A stretch of DNA of 64,000 nucleotides, from contig NZ_JAJKFV010000029.1 in assembly GCF_020966775.1 (NCBI RefSeq), positions 1,935,372 through 1,999,371 on the forward strand. The letters are read 5' to 3'. The DNA is from Rhodopirellula halodulae. Lineage in GTDB: Bacteria; Planctomycetota; Planctomycetia; Pirellulales; Pirellulaceae. Below, one piece after another: positions 27,991 to 36,830 of the stretch. Both the position numbers and the translations under genes were made by a program. The stretch's first letter is position 1. Each line of letters begins with the position of its first letter. A model generated the notes under the pieces. That model did not search any database. It was not told the origin of the DNA and saw only the letters and a program-made list of their open reading frames with translations.

Positions 27991-29115
27991 ATGAGCGGTT
28001 CCGGCTCCAACCCGTCGTGCCATGGGTTTCGATTTTCAGAAGCTCGTGCCCTGATCGCTGACCTTCAGCGACCCAACCAAAAAATCTATTGGATCGACTT
28101 TCTAAGTTCGATTCTGGCGGGACACGTGTTTCTGCATGGGATCTTTCTGTTGCCGTGGTTTTACGGATTCACTCCCACAGTTTGGGCCGGAATGGCCGTT
28201 TGCTATGTGCTGACATTGATTCTGTACATGCGAGCGTTGATGTTCATCCATGAGTTGGTGCATTTGCCGGAAAAAGGCTTCACCGCGTTCCGCGTCGCCT
28301 GGAATGCTCTTTGTGGCATCTTCTTTTTTGTGCCCTCGTTTCTGTATTACCCTCACGTCGACCATCACCGACGCAAGCACTATGGGACCGAGCATGATGG
28401 GGAGTATCTGCCGCTGAGTAATCGTGGACCGTGGCTGATCTTCCTGTTTATTGGCCAGGCGTTGTTCTTGCCGTTTCTGGCAATCTTTCGTTTCTTGATT
28501 GTCAGTCCTGTTTGTTGGTTGATCCCCAAGCTACGGCCCTTTGTGCATCGCCATTTGTCGACGATGGTCGTGGACCCGTTCTATGAACGTCCGGATGCCT
28601 CGCCCAAGGTGATGCGGATCGTCATCCTACAAGAGGCTCTTTGCTTTGCTTGGTGTGTTTGGTTCCTGATTCGCGGCGGCTTGCTTCGCGATCAATGGTT
28701 GGATCCCTTTTGGTTGATCGCATACGCGGTCGGTGTCGGCATCTTGGTCTTGAACGAAGTTCGTACTTTGGGGGCCCATCGTTGGACCAACGACGGTGGT
28801 GAAATGTCGTTTTCGGAACAGTTGCTGGATTCCGTGAACTATCCCAAACATGCCTGGGCGAGCGAATTGTGGGGACCGATCGGAACTCGGTTTCACGCGT
28901 TGCATCACCTCTTTCCGCGTTTGCCCTATCACAATCTCGGCAAGGCACACCGTCGATTGACAGAAGGGTTACCAGCAGACTCGCCCTATCACCAAACATC
29001 AGCCGAGTCGTTGTTCTCAGAAATTGTGGCTTTGTGGCGACGAGCGAAGGAAGCCAATGGTAAGGTCGCTCAAAAAGAGTCGGCCGATCCAAAGAACATG
29101 GTCCCGTCGACTTGA
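27991..29115 (+). CDS. Membrane fatty acid desaturase
   Basis: The 374-residue protein belongs to the membrane di-iron desaturase/hydroxylase superfamily. The three histidine boxes are clear: HELVH (87-91), HVDHHRRKH (from 122) and HALHHLFPRLPYHNL near residue 295. Hydrophobic segments lie between them (for example VWAGMAVCYVLTLILYM). It would introduce a double bond or hydroxyl into membrane acyl chains. The ATG at 27991 is preferred to a TTG at 27976. The aminotransferase gene follows closely (26 bases), but the functional link is unclear. Confidence 0.88.
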   Translation: MSGSGSNPSCHGFRFSEARALIADLQRPNQKIYWIDFLSSILAGHVFLHGIFLLPWFYGFTPTVWAGMAVCYVLTLILYMRALMFIHELVHLPEKGFTAFRVAWNALCGIFFFVPSFLYYPHVDHHRRKHYGTEHDGEYLPLSNRGPWLIFLFIGQALFLPFLAIFRFLIVSPVCWLIPKLRPFVHRHLSTMVVDPFYERPDASPKVMRIVILQEALCFAWCVWFLIRGGLLRDQWLDPFWLIAYAVGVGILVLNEVRTLGAHRWTNDGGEMSFSEQLLDSVNYPKHAWASELWGPIGTRFHALHHLFPRLPYHNLGKAHRRLTEGLPADSPYHQTSAESLFSEIVALWRRAKEANGKVAQKESADPKNMVPST

Positions 29116-29141
29116 GTGCAGATTCGTCGCGATTAAGAAAC

Positions 29142-30023
29142 ATGCAAGTGAACGTCGATCACCTGGCCTACTTCTGTTGTCCGGCGTGGGAGATCGATGG
29201 CTGGCAAGCTTCTCGTGAGATCTCTCTGCCGATGGATGACATCGGATTTCGACAGGGAGTCACGGCCGTCGAAAGGTTGCGGACCTACAACGGAAACTTG
29301 TTCCTGTTGGATCAGCATCTCGAGCGACTCGCCGAAACTCTGCGTCTGGTCCAGATCGATGGGACGCCGTCGGTCGAACATTTGAAAGAATTGGCCATCC
29401 AGTGCATTCATCGCAATCAAGATTGGATGCGAAATCAGGATTGCGGTTTGACAATCTGGATGACCCCAGGTTGTCAGCCAGGACAGCCAACTTGGGCAAT
29501 CCATCTGAACCGAATCGACCACGCACTGGTTGCTCACCGGCGAAAGCACGGCCAACCGTTGGTCGTAACTCAGGTCCAACAACCGGCACCAGAATGCTGG
29601 TCGAGGCATGCCAAAGTCCGGAATCGATTGCACTACTATTTGGCGGACCAACATGCCAAGCAGATCGCGCCGGACGCGACCGGGGTCTTGATTGATTGCG
29701 ATGGCAGCCTAACCGAAACAAACATCGCGAATATCGCAATCGTCGTAGATGGAACGCTGATCTTTGCTCCGAAAGAAAAAGTGTTGCCGGGAGTGACTGA
29801 AAATCACGTTTGGACACTGCTATCGGAGAACGGTGTGGCAATAACGCGTCAGCGCATTCCCCCGGAAGCTCTCGATAAGGCCAGCGAAGTTCTTTTCTTT
29901 GGGACGGATACGGGGGTTTGGTTTTCCAATGGTGTCCCGGAAAGGAGCCTGGTTTACCGTTGCGGGTCGATGTGTTCTTATGTGCAGGAGGTCTTTGATC
30001 GGTCGATTCCGCACTCGAAATGA
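29142..30023 (+). CDS. Class IV PLP-dependent aminotransferase
   Basis: The 293-residue protein has the fold-type IV pattern of branched-chain aminotransferases and aminodeoxychorismate lyases: GFRQGVTAVERLRTYNG near the N-terminus, catalytic Lys158 in HAKVRNRLHYYLAD, then GSLTETNIANIAIVVDG and KVLPGVTENHVW, which hold the PLP phosphate. I cannot choose between amino acid transamination and 4-amino-4-deoxychorismate lyase (PabC). The ATG at 29142 is preferred; a non-ATG start at 29112 would overlap the desaturase stop. Confidence 0.87.
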   Translation: MQVNVDHLAYFCCPAWEIDGWQASREISLPMDDIGFRQGVTAVERLRTYNGNLFLLDQHLERLAETLRLVQIDGTPSVEHLKELAIQCIHRNQDWMRNQDCGLTIWMTPGCQPGQPTWAIHLNRIDHALVAHRRKHGQPLVVTQVQQPAPECWSRHAKVRNRLHYYLADQHAKQIAPDATGVLIDCDGSLTETNIANIAIVVDGTLIFAPKEKVLPGVTENHVWTLLSENGVAITRQRIPPEALDKASEVLFFGTDTGVWFSNGVPERSLVYRCGSMCSYVQEVFDRSIPHSK

Positions 30024-30084
30024 ACATCGACCCGAAAGGATAGGGCGATTAGGCTGGCTGTCCGGGTTGCTATTTGTTCAGTCA

Positions 30085-30126
30085 TTGTGCATATTTGCGT
30101 ATCCGATGCACAAAGTGTTCGCAAAT
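30085..30126 (+). ncRNA. Possible H-type pseudoknot or alternative hairpins
   Basis: Arm A TTGTGCAT (30085-30092) complements A' ATGCACAA (30106-30113). Arm B ATTTGCG (30093-30099) complements B' CGCAAAT (30120-30126). The order A-B-A'-B' is that of a pseudoknot, or of two mutually exclusive hairpins. The absence of a base between A and B would strain a full pseudoknot. Confidence 0.35.
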
Positions 30127-30154
30127 GCGAAACGAATGAATCAAGGAGACTCTC

Positions 30155-30253
30155 GTGTTGCTTGCCCCGCGACATGGAGTCACTTTGTTAGGTGGTTCTG
30201 TGGGGGACTGCATTGTGCCCCATTGGCAGTCCCTCGCAGGCCGCCGCTGTTGA
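30155..30253 (+). CDS. Possible small protein or leader peptide (32 residues)
   Basis: A GTG at 30155 is preceded by AAGGAG with six bases between, the best Shine-Dalgarno match in this intergenic region. The frame encodes 32 residues beginning MLLAPRHGVTLLGGSVG and ending GRRC. It lies just after the interlocked repeats at 30085-30126 and ends about 210 bases before the LuxR-type gene. No family is recognised. It may be chance. Confidence 0.25.
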   Translation: MLLAPRHGVTLLGGSVGDCIVPHWQSLAGRRC

Positions 30254-30461
30254 TCAAGACGCTCGACCAGCAATCAGTGATTGCTTGTGTTTTGAGTGGA
30301 GCCGGAGAGTTACACCCCCTCGTGCGAGAATGTCGCAAGGGCGCCTGGTGTGGGGGCATGTTACGATCAATTGATCACGCACCAGAATGACGTCGCGTTG
30401 TTTGACTAGATGATTGAATCGCCGACGTGGTGCTTTCCTCCCCAACGGGTTGAGGTGTGGC

Positions 30462-31235
30462 ATGTTCCAGTCCGATTTCACGTCGATCTATCGCTTGGCG
30501 TATCGCCGATCGCTGAGCGATGACCGTCGTTTGATCGAACGCTGGTTGAGCCTTCATTTTGGCGGAGCTGCTGGTGATTCGTCGGACGCGAAGGCAGAGT
30601 TGGCCGATGCTGACATCAGTTCGCAGCGTTTGGACTATCTACGACGCAGTCTGCTCGATATCCGGCTTGAATCAGGGGCATTTCTGGTCGACCACCGGTG
30701 CCACCTGATGGTTTGGAATCAAACGCTCGATGATTTGTTTCCAGAAGTCGCGTTTGCGAACCAAGCTCCTGTGCCTGAAGAGGTGCCGAATGAGATTCGT
30801 CGCGTTCTGCTATTGGGATGCGAACTGGTGACTTTGGGGGCGACGGAAATCGAGTATTCGTTTCGTGCGGAAGACGAACGCGGTCGGATTTGTTTTTGGG
30901 ACGTCGCCGGGATTCGTGTGGAGATGGAAAACACGAGCGATGTCGTCGCTGCGATGTTGCTTCGGCCGGTCGCGTATCAGAAAGAATCCGCGTTGAATGA
31001 CCGGCCGTCCCTAAGCGAATCTTTACTAGTGTTTCAGCAGTTGGATGCGATCGATCGACAGATTTGCGAAGCAATCGCGACCGGCGAGACCACCGGAGAA
31101 ATCGCGACCATGGTCGGGCTGACACGACGCTCCGTTGAAGTGCGTCGAGCTAAAATCTTGGAACGGCTTGAGTTCACGCGTCCAGTCGAGATTGTTCGCT
31201 TGCTCGTCCGGTTGGAAGAGAACGACCTGCTTTGA
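30462..31235 (+). CDS. LuxR-type transcription regulator with PAS-like N-terminus
   Basis: The 257-residue protein ends in a helix-turn-helix of the LuxR/sigma-region-4 type: LDAIDRQICEAIATGETTGEIATMVGLTRRSVEVRRAKILERL (residues about 200-240, key elements only: GETTGEIA, TRRSVEVRR). Around residues 50-150 the segment LESGAFLVDHRCHLMVWNQ and later strands resemble a PAS sensor. No receiver domain is present, so it is probably not a phosphorylated response regulator. GAGG at 30452-30455 sits six bases before the ATG. It has about 440 bases of non-coding DNA upstream. Confidence 0.72.
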   Translation: MFQSDFTSIYRLAYRRSLSDDRRLIERWLSLHFGGAAGDSSDAKAELADADISSQRLDYLRRSLLDIRLESGAFLVDHRCHLMVWNQTLDDLFPEVAFANQAPVPEEVPNEIRRVLLLGCELVTLGATEIEYSFRAEDERGRICFWDVAGIRVEMENTSDVVAAMLLRPVAYQKESALNDRPSLSESLLVFQQLDAIDRQICEAIATGETTGEIATMVGLTRRSVEVRRAKILERLEFTRPVEIVRLLVRLEENDLL

Positions 31236-31277
31236 ATTCAGTAAGTCGGTTGCCGTGAATGCGAAGCAACCTGTTGC

Positions 31278-32141
31278 TCAATGCGTCTTGTCATCCAAAT
31301 GGGAGAGGCTGAACGCGTCGTAGTCAGAGTGGATGCCGTTTTGAGCCAATCGACCTTGGATGGACTGCCCGCGTTTTCCCACGAGAGAGAACTCGTGGTC
31401 CTCCAGTAGAATCTCAAACTGGTTGTCAGTGACGTGTCCAACCAAGTAGTTGGATCCAAACTCTTCCTTGATCGCGGCCACCACATGATGCAAATCATGG
31501 TCTTCTTGCAGGTCCGCTTTGATCCTCAATGCATGAGAAGGGCGTCCCAAGCGTGACGCCCTTTCGCGTTCTCGCTGGGTCAGCCGACTCCAGCCTTCCG
31601 GGTTGAAGCAACTGGTGGTGGGGTCCACCATTTGATTCAACGAACTGCGATCATTCTTTCGCTGCAAAGATTGCAGTTGAAGTTCCATCGATAGATAGCC
31701 GCCAAGCATCCGAGACAGCAATTGGATCAGGGGAAGGTGCCGATCGAAATCATTCGGTTGGATGTCAGGATCGATCCCGCACAGCGTTCCAAAGACTTCG
31801 CCGTCACGATCCAAAATGGGAACGCCCGCATAGGCGCCGATCGGAAGCTTTTTCGAGAGAGCTGAGCTGGCGAATTCTGGAATGGACTGAGCGTGATGCG
31901 CAATTTGCGGTGCCGTTCCATCGATCATGTGGCGGCAGAACGAATCGGACCACTGAATCATATCTCCGGGGTCCAGTGGATACACACCGTCAGGGTCGGC
32001 ATGGTCCAAGACAATCCACCCTTCATCTTCGGTGCGGGTGATCATCCAGAGCGCGAGACCGGTCTGTTCTTGGAGATATTCCAATATAAGACGGCTGGCC
32101 TCGCGGAAATCGAGGGTGGGTGCGAGCAGTTTTCGGATCAT
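31278..32141 (-). CDS. GAF domain protein with degenerate GGDEF domain
   Basis: Of 287 residues, about 10-155 form a GAF sensor (FREASRLILEYLQEQTGL, YAGVPILDRDGEVFGTLCGID, the usual closing block). The rest has the outline of a diguanylate cyclase domain, but the signature GGDEF is replaced by TDNQF in VGHVTDNQFEILL, so catalysis is very unlikely. It probably serves as a sensory or protein-binding module. It faces away from the SseB-like gene and converges on the LuxR-type gene 42 bases away. Confidence 0.75.
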   Translation of the reverse strand: MIRKLLAPTLDFREASRLILEYLQEQTGLALWMITRTEDEGWIVLDHADPDGVYPLDPGDMIQWSDSFCRHMIDGTAPQIAHHAQSIPEFASSALSKKLPIGAYAGVPILDRDGEVFGTLCGIDPDIQPNDFDRHLPLIQLLSRMLGGYLSMELQLQSLQRKNDRSSLNQMVDPTTSCFNPEGWSRLTQRERERASRLGRPSHALRIKADLQEDHDLHHVVAAIKEEFGSNYLVGHVTDNQFEILLEDHEFSLVGKRGQSIQGRLAQNGIHSDYDAFSLSHLDDKTH

Positions 32142-32604
32142 GGCGACTCATTGCTTCACAAAGTGGAGCGTTATTTCAGAGAATCTTTCTCGGAATCAAC
32201 CGGTGCCAGCTCGGGGCAGAGAGGGCGAGAGAGTATCTCACAAATGCAGAAGATGAGAAACAGAAATCTAGACAAAACAAGAATCGAATCGAATGCGGAT
32301 TTTGTGCATCCATCTTTGGGGGGGGAGATTAGGCTGGCCGACCTGGAATGGGACATCCCGGTTCATGTCACCTCAGGATTCGACAATCAGTCGAGAGACA
32401 GAAGCATCGCCGACCTTGGATTGAACGGGAATGAGTCGATCGCCTGATCCAGGCTGACTTCTTGCTTGTGCCACGTTTTCGCAGACGGACGCGACGCGAC
32501 AAGGTGTCTCGTCACTTTCCGCTCACCACCGGTTGAGGGGACAAAATTTCGAAAACCAGAGGCGACTGATTCTGCAAAGTCGCCAGATTCGTTATCTTAC
32601 CAAC
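32142..32604. other. Intergenic region between divergent GAF and SseB-like genes
   Basis: It has no convincing gene. A run of eight G residues lies near 32320-32327. A hairpin GGCGACT (32561-32567) with AGTCGCC (32578-32584) sits 20 bases before the SseB-like ATG and could affect its translation or bind a repressor. Promoters for both flanking genes should be here. Confidence 0.45.
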
Positions 32605-33003
32605 ATGCCAGCCGATTCTGACTTGAATACGAACGAGTGTCGAACCGCGATTGAGCAGCGTGATGCGGCTCAATTAGCGGATTGTTTGATGCCGCATTCG
32701 TATGTCTTGATCCATCTTCGCGATGACGAAGAAACGGATGCCTTGGGGGCTTTGACGGCGGAGATGGAGGGATCGCCCTACTTGGTCGCGTTCACCGGGG
32801 AAACTCAGGCCGGGGAGTTTGTTGAGCTTCGCTCTGATTTGTTCGGCGACGATGAGGTGGGCGGTTTCTTGGTCGATGGCGAAACTCTATTGGACTACGT
32901 CGCCGATGGTTATGGGTTGCTGTTGAACCCAGACCTCAAGGGCATGTGTCGCGTCGACGCAGAGCTGATTTGCGACGTGTTGGACGAATTGAATCTCGAC
33001 TGA
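32605..33003 (+). CDS. SseB-like N-terminal domain protein
   Basis: The 132-residue acidic protein resembles the N-terminal domain of SseB (enhanced serine sensitivity): a core YLVAFTGETQAGEF is followed by VDGETLLDYVADGYGLLLNP, matching the family's V-x-G-x-x-L-L and G-L-x-L-N-P blocks. It ends in an acidic helix (ICDVLDELNLD). The biochemical role of SseB-like proteins is poorly known; in other bacteria they occur near secretion or signalling genes. The ATG at 32605 is preferred; an upstream in-frame start at 32533 has no ribosome site. It stands alone, convergent with the kinase gene. Confidence 0.6.
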   Translation: MPADSDLNTNECRTAIEQRDAAQLADCLMPHSYVLIHLRDDEETDALGALTAEMEGSPYLVAFTGETQAGEFVELRSDLFGDDEVGGFLVDGETLLDYVADGYGLLLNPDLKGMCRVDAELICDVLDELNLD

Positions 33004-33050
33004 GGTTCGCTGCTGCCTGCGACCTGAACGTTTGCACTTCAGCCGTGAAT

Positions 33051-34676
33051 TCAGATGCTCCTGGATGAGGATGGCGTCACCGTCCCGCTTCGGCGGGCAC
33101 TCGGCCCATCGATGATCGCGGGTTCGTCCAGCCCCAGTTTCAATCGTTCAGAAAGAGGAACCAAGGTTCGGAAGGTTTCCAACGCCGCTGACTGATCGCG
33201 TTTGAGTTCGTCCACCAAATTCCGAAGGTTGGTTTTTGTACGGTCCGCTTCCCGACGTTGACCGGTACCGGTTTGAATCTGGTAACGCATCACCAGAGCG
33301 AGTGCTCGATAAAGGCGAGACGAGTTTGCGGATTGTTCGACGCTGGCGAGCGTCGCCGAAGCTTCGGCCCAGCGTTGATCGTTGATCAACAATCGAGTCA
33401 GTTGCAACGCGGCTTTGGAGTGGTAGATCTCGTCTTCAGGAGAGATCTCGTCTTTCGGGAAGAATTCCGAAACGGCCCGCCAAGCGGGAACGCTGTCGGT
33501 CGCGATTGCTTGCCAGTATTGGTCTTCAATCGAAGCCGCTTTCGCAACCAGCGGTGCTCGGATGGAACGGCTGATCGATGGCCCGCGAGCCATGGTTGCC
33601 AGTCCCCAACCCGCCAAAGAGGCGAGCACGACTAAGGTCAGCAGCCCCAACCATCGCATTGGATCGCGACGTCGGTCGCTGGCGATGGCGTCCGTGACGC
33701 GTTGGAGTTGGATGGTTGCTGATGTGGACCCAAGGTAGTTCGCTGCGGCGGAAGGCGTGGACGCTTGGGACTCGGTAGCTGACGTGTCGGTTGGAAGTGG
33801 AATGGTTGGAATGGTTGGAATGGATGATTCCGTCGCCGGGCAATTGGCCCGGATCACTTCCAGCAGTTCCATTGCTGAAGAGAAACGTTCCTCGGGCGAT
33901 TTCCGAAGCAAACGCATCACGGTGGCGGCAAGCCAAGACGGAAGGTCGGCAGAGCCACGGGCGTGATCGAGTGGTTGCGGCATTTCATGCAAATGCTTGA
34001 CGGCCAAAGCCAACGGTTCTTCCGCGTCGAAAGGAGGATGTCCGGCCAGCAAGTGGTAAAGCGTCACGCCAAGCGAATAAAGATCGCTTCGTCCGTCGAC
34101 CTTGTGTCCTTGAATTTGTTCCGGGCTCATGTATCGCGGCGTGCCAAGTGTGAGCCCGGCGCGAGTGAGGTCCGCGGCACTGGCATCTGTGTTGGACAGA
34201 ACGCGAGCGAGCCCAAAGTCGGTGACTTTGATGTCGCCTTCTTTGGACCGCATGATGTTTTCAGGTTTAATATCGCGGTGAGTGATCCCGGCGCGATGTG
34301 CGATCACCAAAGCCTCGGTCACGCAGCGTAGGATCTCGATGCCCTCCTGCGAAGAAAACTGGCCGCTTTGTTGCAGGCACTGCTTGAGGTTGGATCCGTC
34401 GATCAATTCTTGAGCGATGAAGTGGTTGCCTTGGTGGTCACCAATTTCATAGACCTGAACGATGCTGGGATGATTCAAGCAAGCGGCGGCTTGAGCCTCT
34501 CTTTCAAAACGTCGCAGATCTTCTGGGCTGGTCTGAGGTGTTTGGCGAAGCACCTTCAGAGCCGCATCGCGTCGGAGCTTCAAGTGTTTGGCTGCGTAGA
34601 CATCGGCCATGCCGCCACTGCCCAAACGCCGAAGCACTTGGTAGTCGCCAACACGACAGCCAACTAGGTCACTCAC
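33051..34676 (-). CDS. Membrane Ser/Thr protein kinase (PknB-type)
   Basis: The 541-residue protein has a eukaryotic-type kinase domain (about 10-270): the glycine loop LGSGGMADVYAAKH, Lys41 in AALKVLRQ, HRDIKPEN (133-140), DFG (153-155) and GTPRYMSPEQ for substrate binding. A Pro/Ser/Thr linker with an IPT repeat follows, then one membrane segment (WLGLLTLVVLASLAGWGLA, about 345-363) and a 170-residue helical extracytoplasmic region. The start is GTG at 34676. It should phosphorylate cytoplasmic targets in response to an external cue. The FHA-cyclase at 24194 is one conceivable reader, which is only inference. Confidence 0.93.
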   Translation of the reverse strand: MSDLVGCRVGDYQVLRRLGSGGMADVYAAKHLKLRRDAALKVLRQTPQTSPEDLRRFEREAQAAACLNHPSIVQVYEIGDHQGNHFIAQELIDGSNLKQCLQQSGQFSSQEGIEILRCVTEALVIAHRAGITHRDIKPENIMRSKEGDIKVTDFGLARVLSNTDASAADLTRAGLTLGTPRYMSPEQIQGHKVDGRSDLYSLGVTLYHLLAGHPPFDAEEPLALAVKHLHEMPQPLDHARGSADLPSWLAATVMRLLRKSPEERFSSAMELLEVIRANCPATESSIPTIPTIPLPTDTSATESQASTPSAAANYLGSTSATIQLQRVTDAIASDRRRDPMRWLGLLTLVVLASLAGWGLATMARGPSISRSIRAPLVAKAASIEDQYWQAIATDSVPAWRAVSEFFPKDEISPEDEIYHSKAALQLTRLLINDQRWAEASATLASVEQSANSSRLYRALALVMRYQIQTGTGQRREADRTKTNLRNLVDELKRDQSAALETFRTLVPLSERLKLGLDEPAIIDGPSARRSGTVTPSSSRSI

Positions 34677-34836
34677 GAACGAGCCTTTTGGGGAAAGATG
34701 TTTTCGGCAAACAGTTGCGGAAGAGGGAATGGTATGGGAAGGATCGCTTCGATCACCGAACCGACGTTTGAGCCATGCTTCCGTTTCGCAACGATTGCTG
34801 AATCAGCATGCAATCACTGCATCAGCGAGCCATGAA

Positions 34837-35730
34837 TCAATTCGGATCGGGGCATTTTGGCTTGGACGCATCGGGGACCGCGAGTTGCACCAAATCCAAA
34901 TCCGCCAGTCCACGATTTTGACTACCGCTGCTCAACCCACCCAGTTCCAGGGTGACGAAACGGAACCCCATTGTAATGAACGCGTCGACCAAATCGTTGT
35001 TTTCTGTCCATTGGACGACCTGTGATAAATACGGCGTGGGCACCTCAATCCTCGCTAATTCATTTGCGTGCAGGCGGACCCGACAATCTGGCACCCCTCG
35101 CGAGCGTAACCACGCTTCGGCAGCTTCAATTCGGCGCAACCGTTCGGGGGTGACCTCCACGTGGTAAGCAATGCGGCTCGCCAGGCAAGGCGACGCCGGA
35201 AGGTCTGCATTCTGCAAGCCAAAGTGTTTCGCGAGGGCACGAACCTGGGACTTTCCGAGGTGCAAGTCTGCCAACGGAGTCCGAACTTTGGCGAGCATCC
35301 CGGCCTGAATCCCTGGACGATGGTCACCCAGGTCATCGGCGTTGGTACCGGAGACAATCGTGGCCGCTCTTTCCACCGCGATGGGAGCAAGAAATTCGTA
35401 CAGTGTTTGCTTGCAGTAGAAGCATCGGTCGGAATGGTTGCGTTGATAATTGCCGCGTTCCGATTCATTGGTTTGGACCCACTGGTGGTCAATGCCGATT
35501 TGATCAGCGATTCGTTTTGACCAATCGATTTGCCATTGGGCGACCGCGGGAGATTTTGCGGTGACGGCAACGCAACGAACCCCGCTCGCATGCGCCGCCG
35601 CGGCAACGACACTGCTATCGACGCCACCCGAGAATGCGATAACCAAATCTCCGATGGCTCGCAGATGGTCGATCAAGCGATTCGCGAGTTGGCTGCTAGA
35701 CGATGAAGTCGTTGCGGATGTAGTTGGCAT
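34837..35730 (-). CDS. larE: LarE-type ATP-dependent sulfur transferase
   Basis: LarE activates pyridinium carboxylate with ATP and transfers sulfur during synthesis of the nickel-pincer cofactor. The 297-residue product has the PP-loop FSGGVDSSVVA (33-39 core), the RCFYCK segment (Cys102, Cys105) and SPCLASRI (Cys181), a three-cysteine set that may hold a 4Fe-4S cluster or act as sulfur donor. Later residues read AEAWLRSRGVPDCRVRLH. No larA, larB or larC is in the window. It follows a Gfo/Idh dehydrogenase whose TGA overlaps a TTG at 35739; the ATG at 35730 is chosen, but translation coupled to the upstream gene from the TTG is possible. Confidence 0.85.
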   Translation of the reverse strand: MPTTSATTSSSSSQLANRLIDHLRAIGDLVIAFSGGVDSSVVAAAAHASGVRCVAVTAKSPAVAQWQIDWSKRIADQIGIDHQWVQTNESERGNYQRNHSDRCFYCKQTLYEFLAPIAVERAATIVSGTNADDLGDHRPGIQAGMLAKVRTPLADLHLGKSQVRALAKHFGLQNADLPASPCLASRIAYHVEVTPERLRRIEAAEAWLRSRGVPDCRVRLHANELARIEVPTPYLSQVVQWTENNDLVDAFITMGFRFVTLELGGLSSGSQNRGLADLDLVQLAVPDASKPKCPDPN

Positions 35731-35735
35731 CGCGT

Positions 35736-36830
35736 TCAAGACCCCGCACCGGAATTCGACACGCGGTCGGAGTGCTCGTCGTGGTCATGCGTCGGCATTT
35801 GCATTTCGCATATCTTCAATGCGTCCGTTGCCAATTTCGCGTCCAGCACCGGATGCACCGGGCCGCCGGCAACCGCCTCCGCCGCCGCGTTGATCTCGTC
35901 AACAAAGCCATCAATTGGATCACTGCTATCAAGCTCTGGCCGTTCAAGTCTGCCGTCGTTGTGCATGACCGTCAGAGGAATCGTGTCGGTGGACTCGTCG
36001 TTGTAGGCCGCGAATTCGAATCGCACGGTGGCCTGTTCAAACGACACTTCATAACCATGCGTGAAACCTCGTGCGGGTGAATCAATCACGCCGCCAGCCA
36101 AGCTGACCACGGGAGTGAATTTTGATTCGTCTGTCGACGCGTACTCCAGAATCGTTTCGTAACGTTTGGGAACGCCTTGTTTGAAGTGGCTGGCACAGTG
36201 AGCACTTACTGGCATGCCAAAAAGAACACGAGCCAGATGGGCGTCGTGGACTTGCAGGTCGATCAGTGGGCCGCCGACGCGAGAGGCATCGTAGAAATCG
36301 GGAATCCAATCCGGTGGGCTGATCGTTCGCATGAATCGCCCCGTGATTGGTTGCCCAAAACGCCCGTCGGATTTCGCTTCGACCAGAAAGCGAAACGCCG
36401 GCATGAACGGCAAAATGTGGGCGACCATCAGTTGGCCCGGCTGTGCACTCGCCAGCAAGGATTCAGCATCTGCAGCGGTGAGTGCCAACGGTTTCTCACA
36501 AAGGGCCTTCTTTCCCGCAGCGAGGATTTTCTGGATCGCATCAACGTGCAAATGAGGCGGCAAGCAAACGTCAATCAGATCGATCGAATCGTCTTGCAGC
36601 AGACCGTCCAGGTTGTCCGTCACGGTCAACCCTGACACGTCCCACTGTTCGCCAGGCGGGCCAAAGTTTCCTTGGATACCGCTCCAATCGCCCTGCCGTT
36701 TCTTTGCATCGCGGCTGGCAAAGCCAACCAAGTCGGCTGTTCGCGAGCGATCATAAGCGAGTTTGTGGATCCATCCCATGAAGCCGACGCCGTAAATCGC
36801 GGCTCGCATTTTATCGGGCGATGTGTTCAT
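35736..36830 (-). CDS. Gfo/Idh/MocA family oxidoreductase
   Basis: The 364-residue protein has an N-terminal Rossmann fold (AIYGVGFMGWIHKLAYDRS), the family motif ALCEKPLALT near residue 140 and a C-terminal alpha/beta domain with VGGPLIDLQVHDAHLARVLFG, where the Asp and His would contact substrate. Such enzymes oxidise or reduce sugars, inositols or their derivatives with NAD(P); planctomycetes encode large numbers. It lies immediately upstream of larE with a stop/start overlap, suggesting one transcript. The substrate is unknown. Confidence 0.88.
   Translation of the reverse strand: MNTSPDKMRAAIYGVGFMGWIHKLAYDRSRTADLVGFASRDAKKRQGDWSGIQGNFGPPGEQWDVSGLTVTDNLDGLLQDDSIDLIDVCLPPHLHVDAIQKILAAGKKALCEKPLALTAADAESLLASAQPGQLMVAHILPFMPAFRFLVEAKSDGRFGQPITGRFMRTISPPDWIPDFYDASRVGGPLIDLQVHDAHLARVLFGMPVSAHCASHFKQGVPKRYETILEYASTDESKFTPVVSLAGGVIDSPARGFTHGYEVSFEQATVRFEFAAYNDESTDTIPLTVMHNDGRLERPELDSSDPIDGFVDEINAAAEAVAGGPVHPVLDAKLATDALKICEMQMPTHDHDEHSDRVSNSGAGS

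Larger units (their letters stand above)
30024..30461. other. Intergenic region with interlocked repeats and a small open frame
   Basis: It contains interlocked complementary arms at 30085-30126 and a small frame at 30155-30253, listed separately, plus a hairpin GGGACTGC (30204-30211) with GCAGTCCC (30226-30233). A longer open frame across the region (29899-30390) has no recognisable content. Confidence 0.5.

Noticed and set aside
29899-30390. A 163-codon plus-strand frame after the aminotransferase
   Set aside because: Its first third is antiparallel in sense to nothing and overlaps the aminotransferase gene; composition is unlike a real protein.
32320-32327. Run of eight G residues
   Set aside because: A lone homopolymer in non-coding DNA with no neighbouring tract for a G-quadruplex; possibly only slippage.
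33795-33825. Tandem 9-base repeat in the kinase gene
   Set aside because: It encodes an in-frame Ile-Pro-Thr repeat in the linker and is a simple coding repeat, not a separate element.
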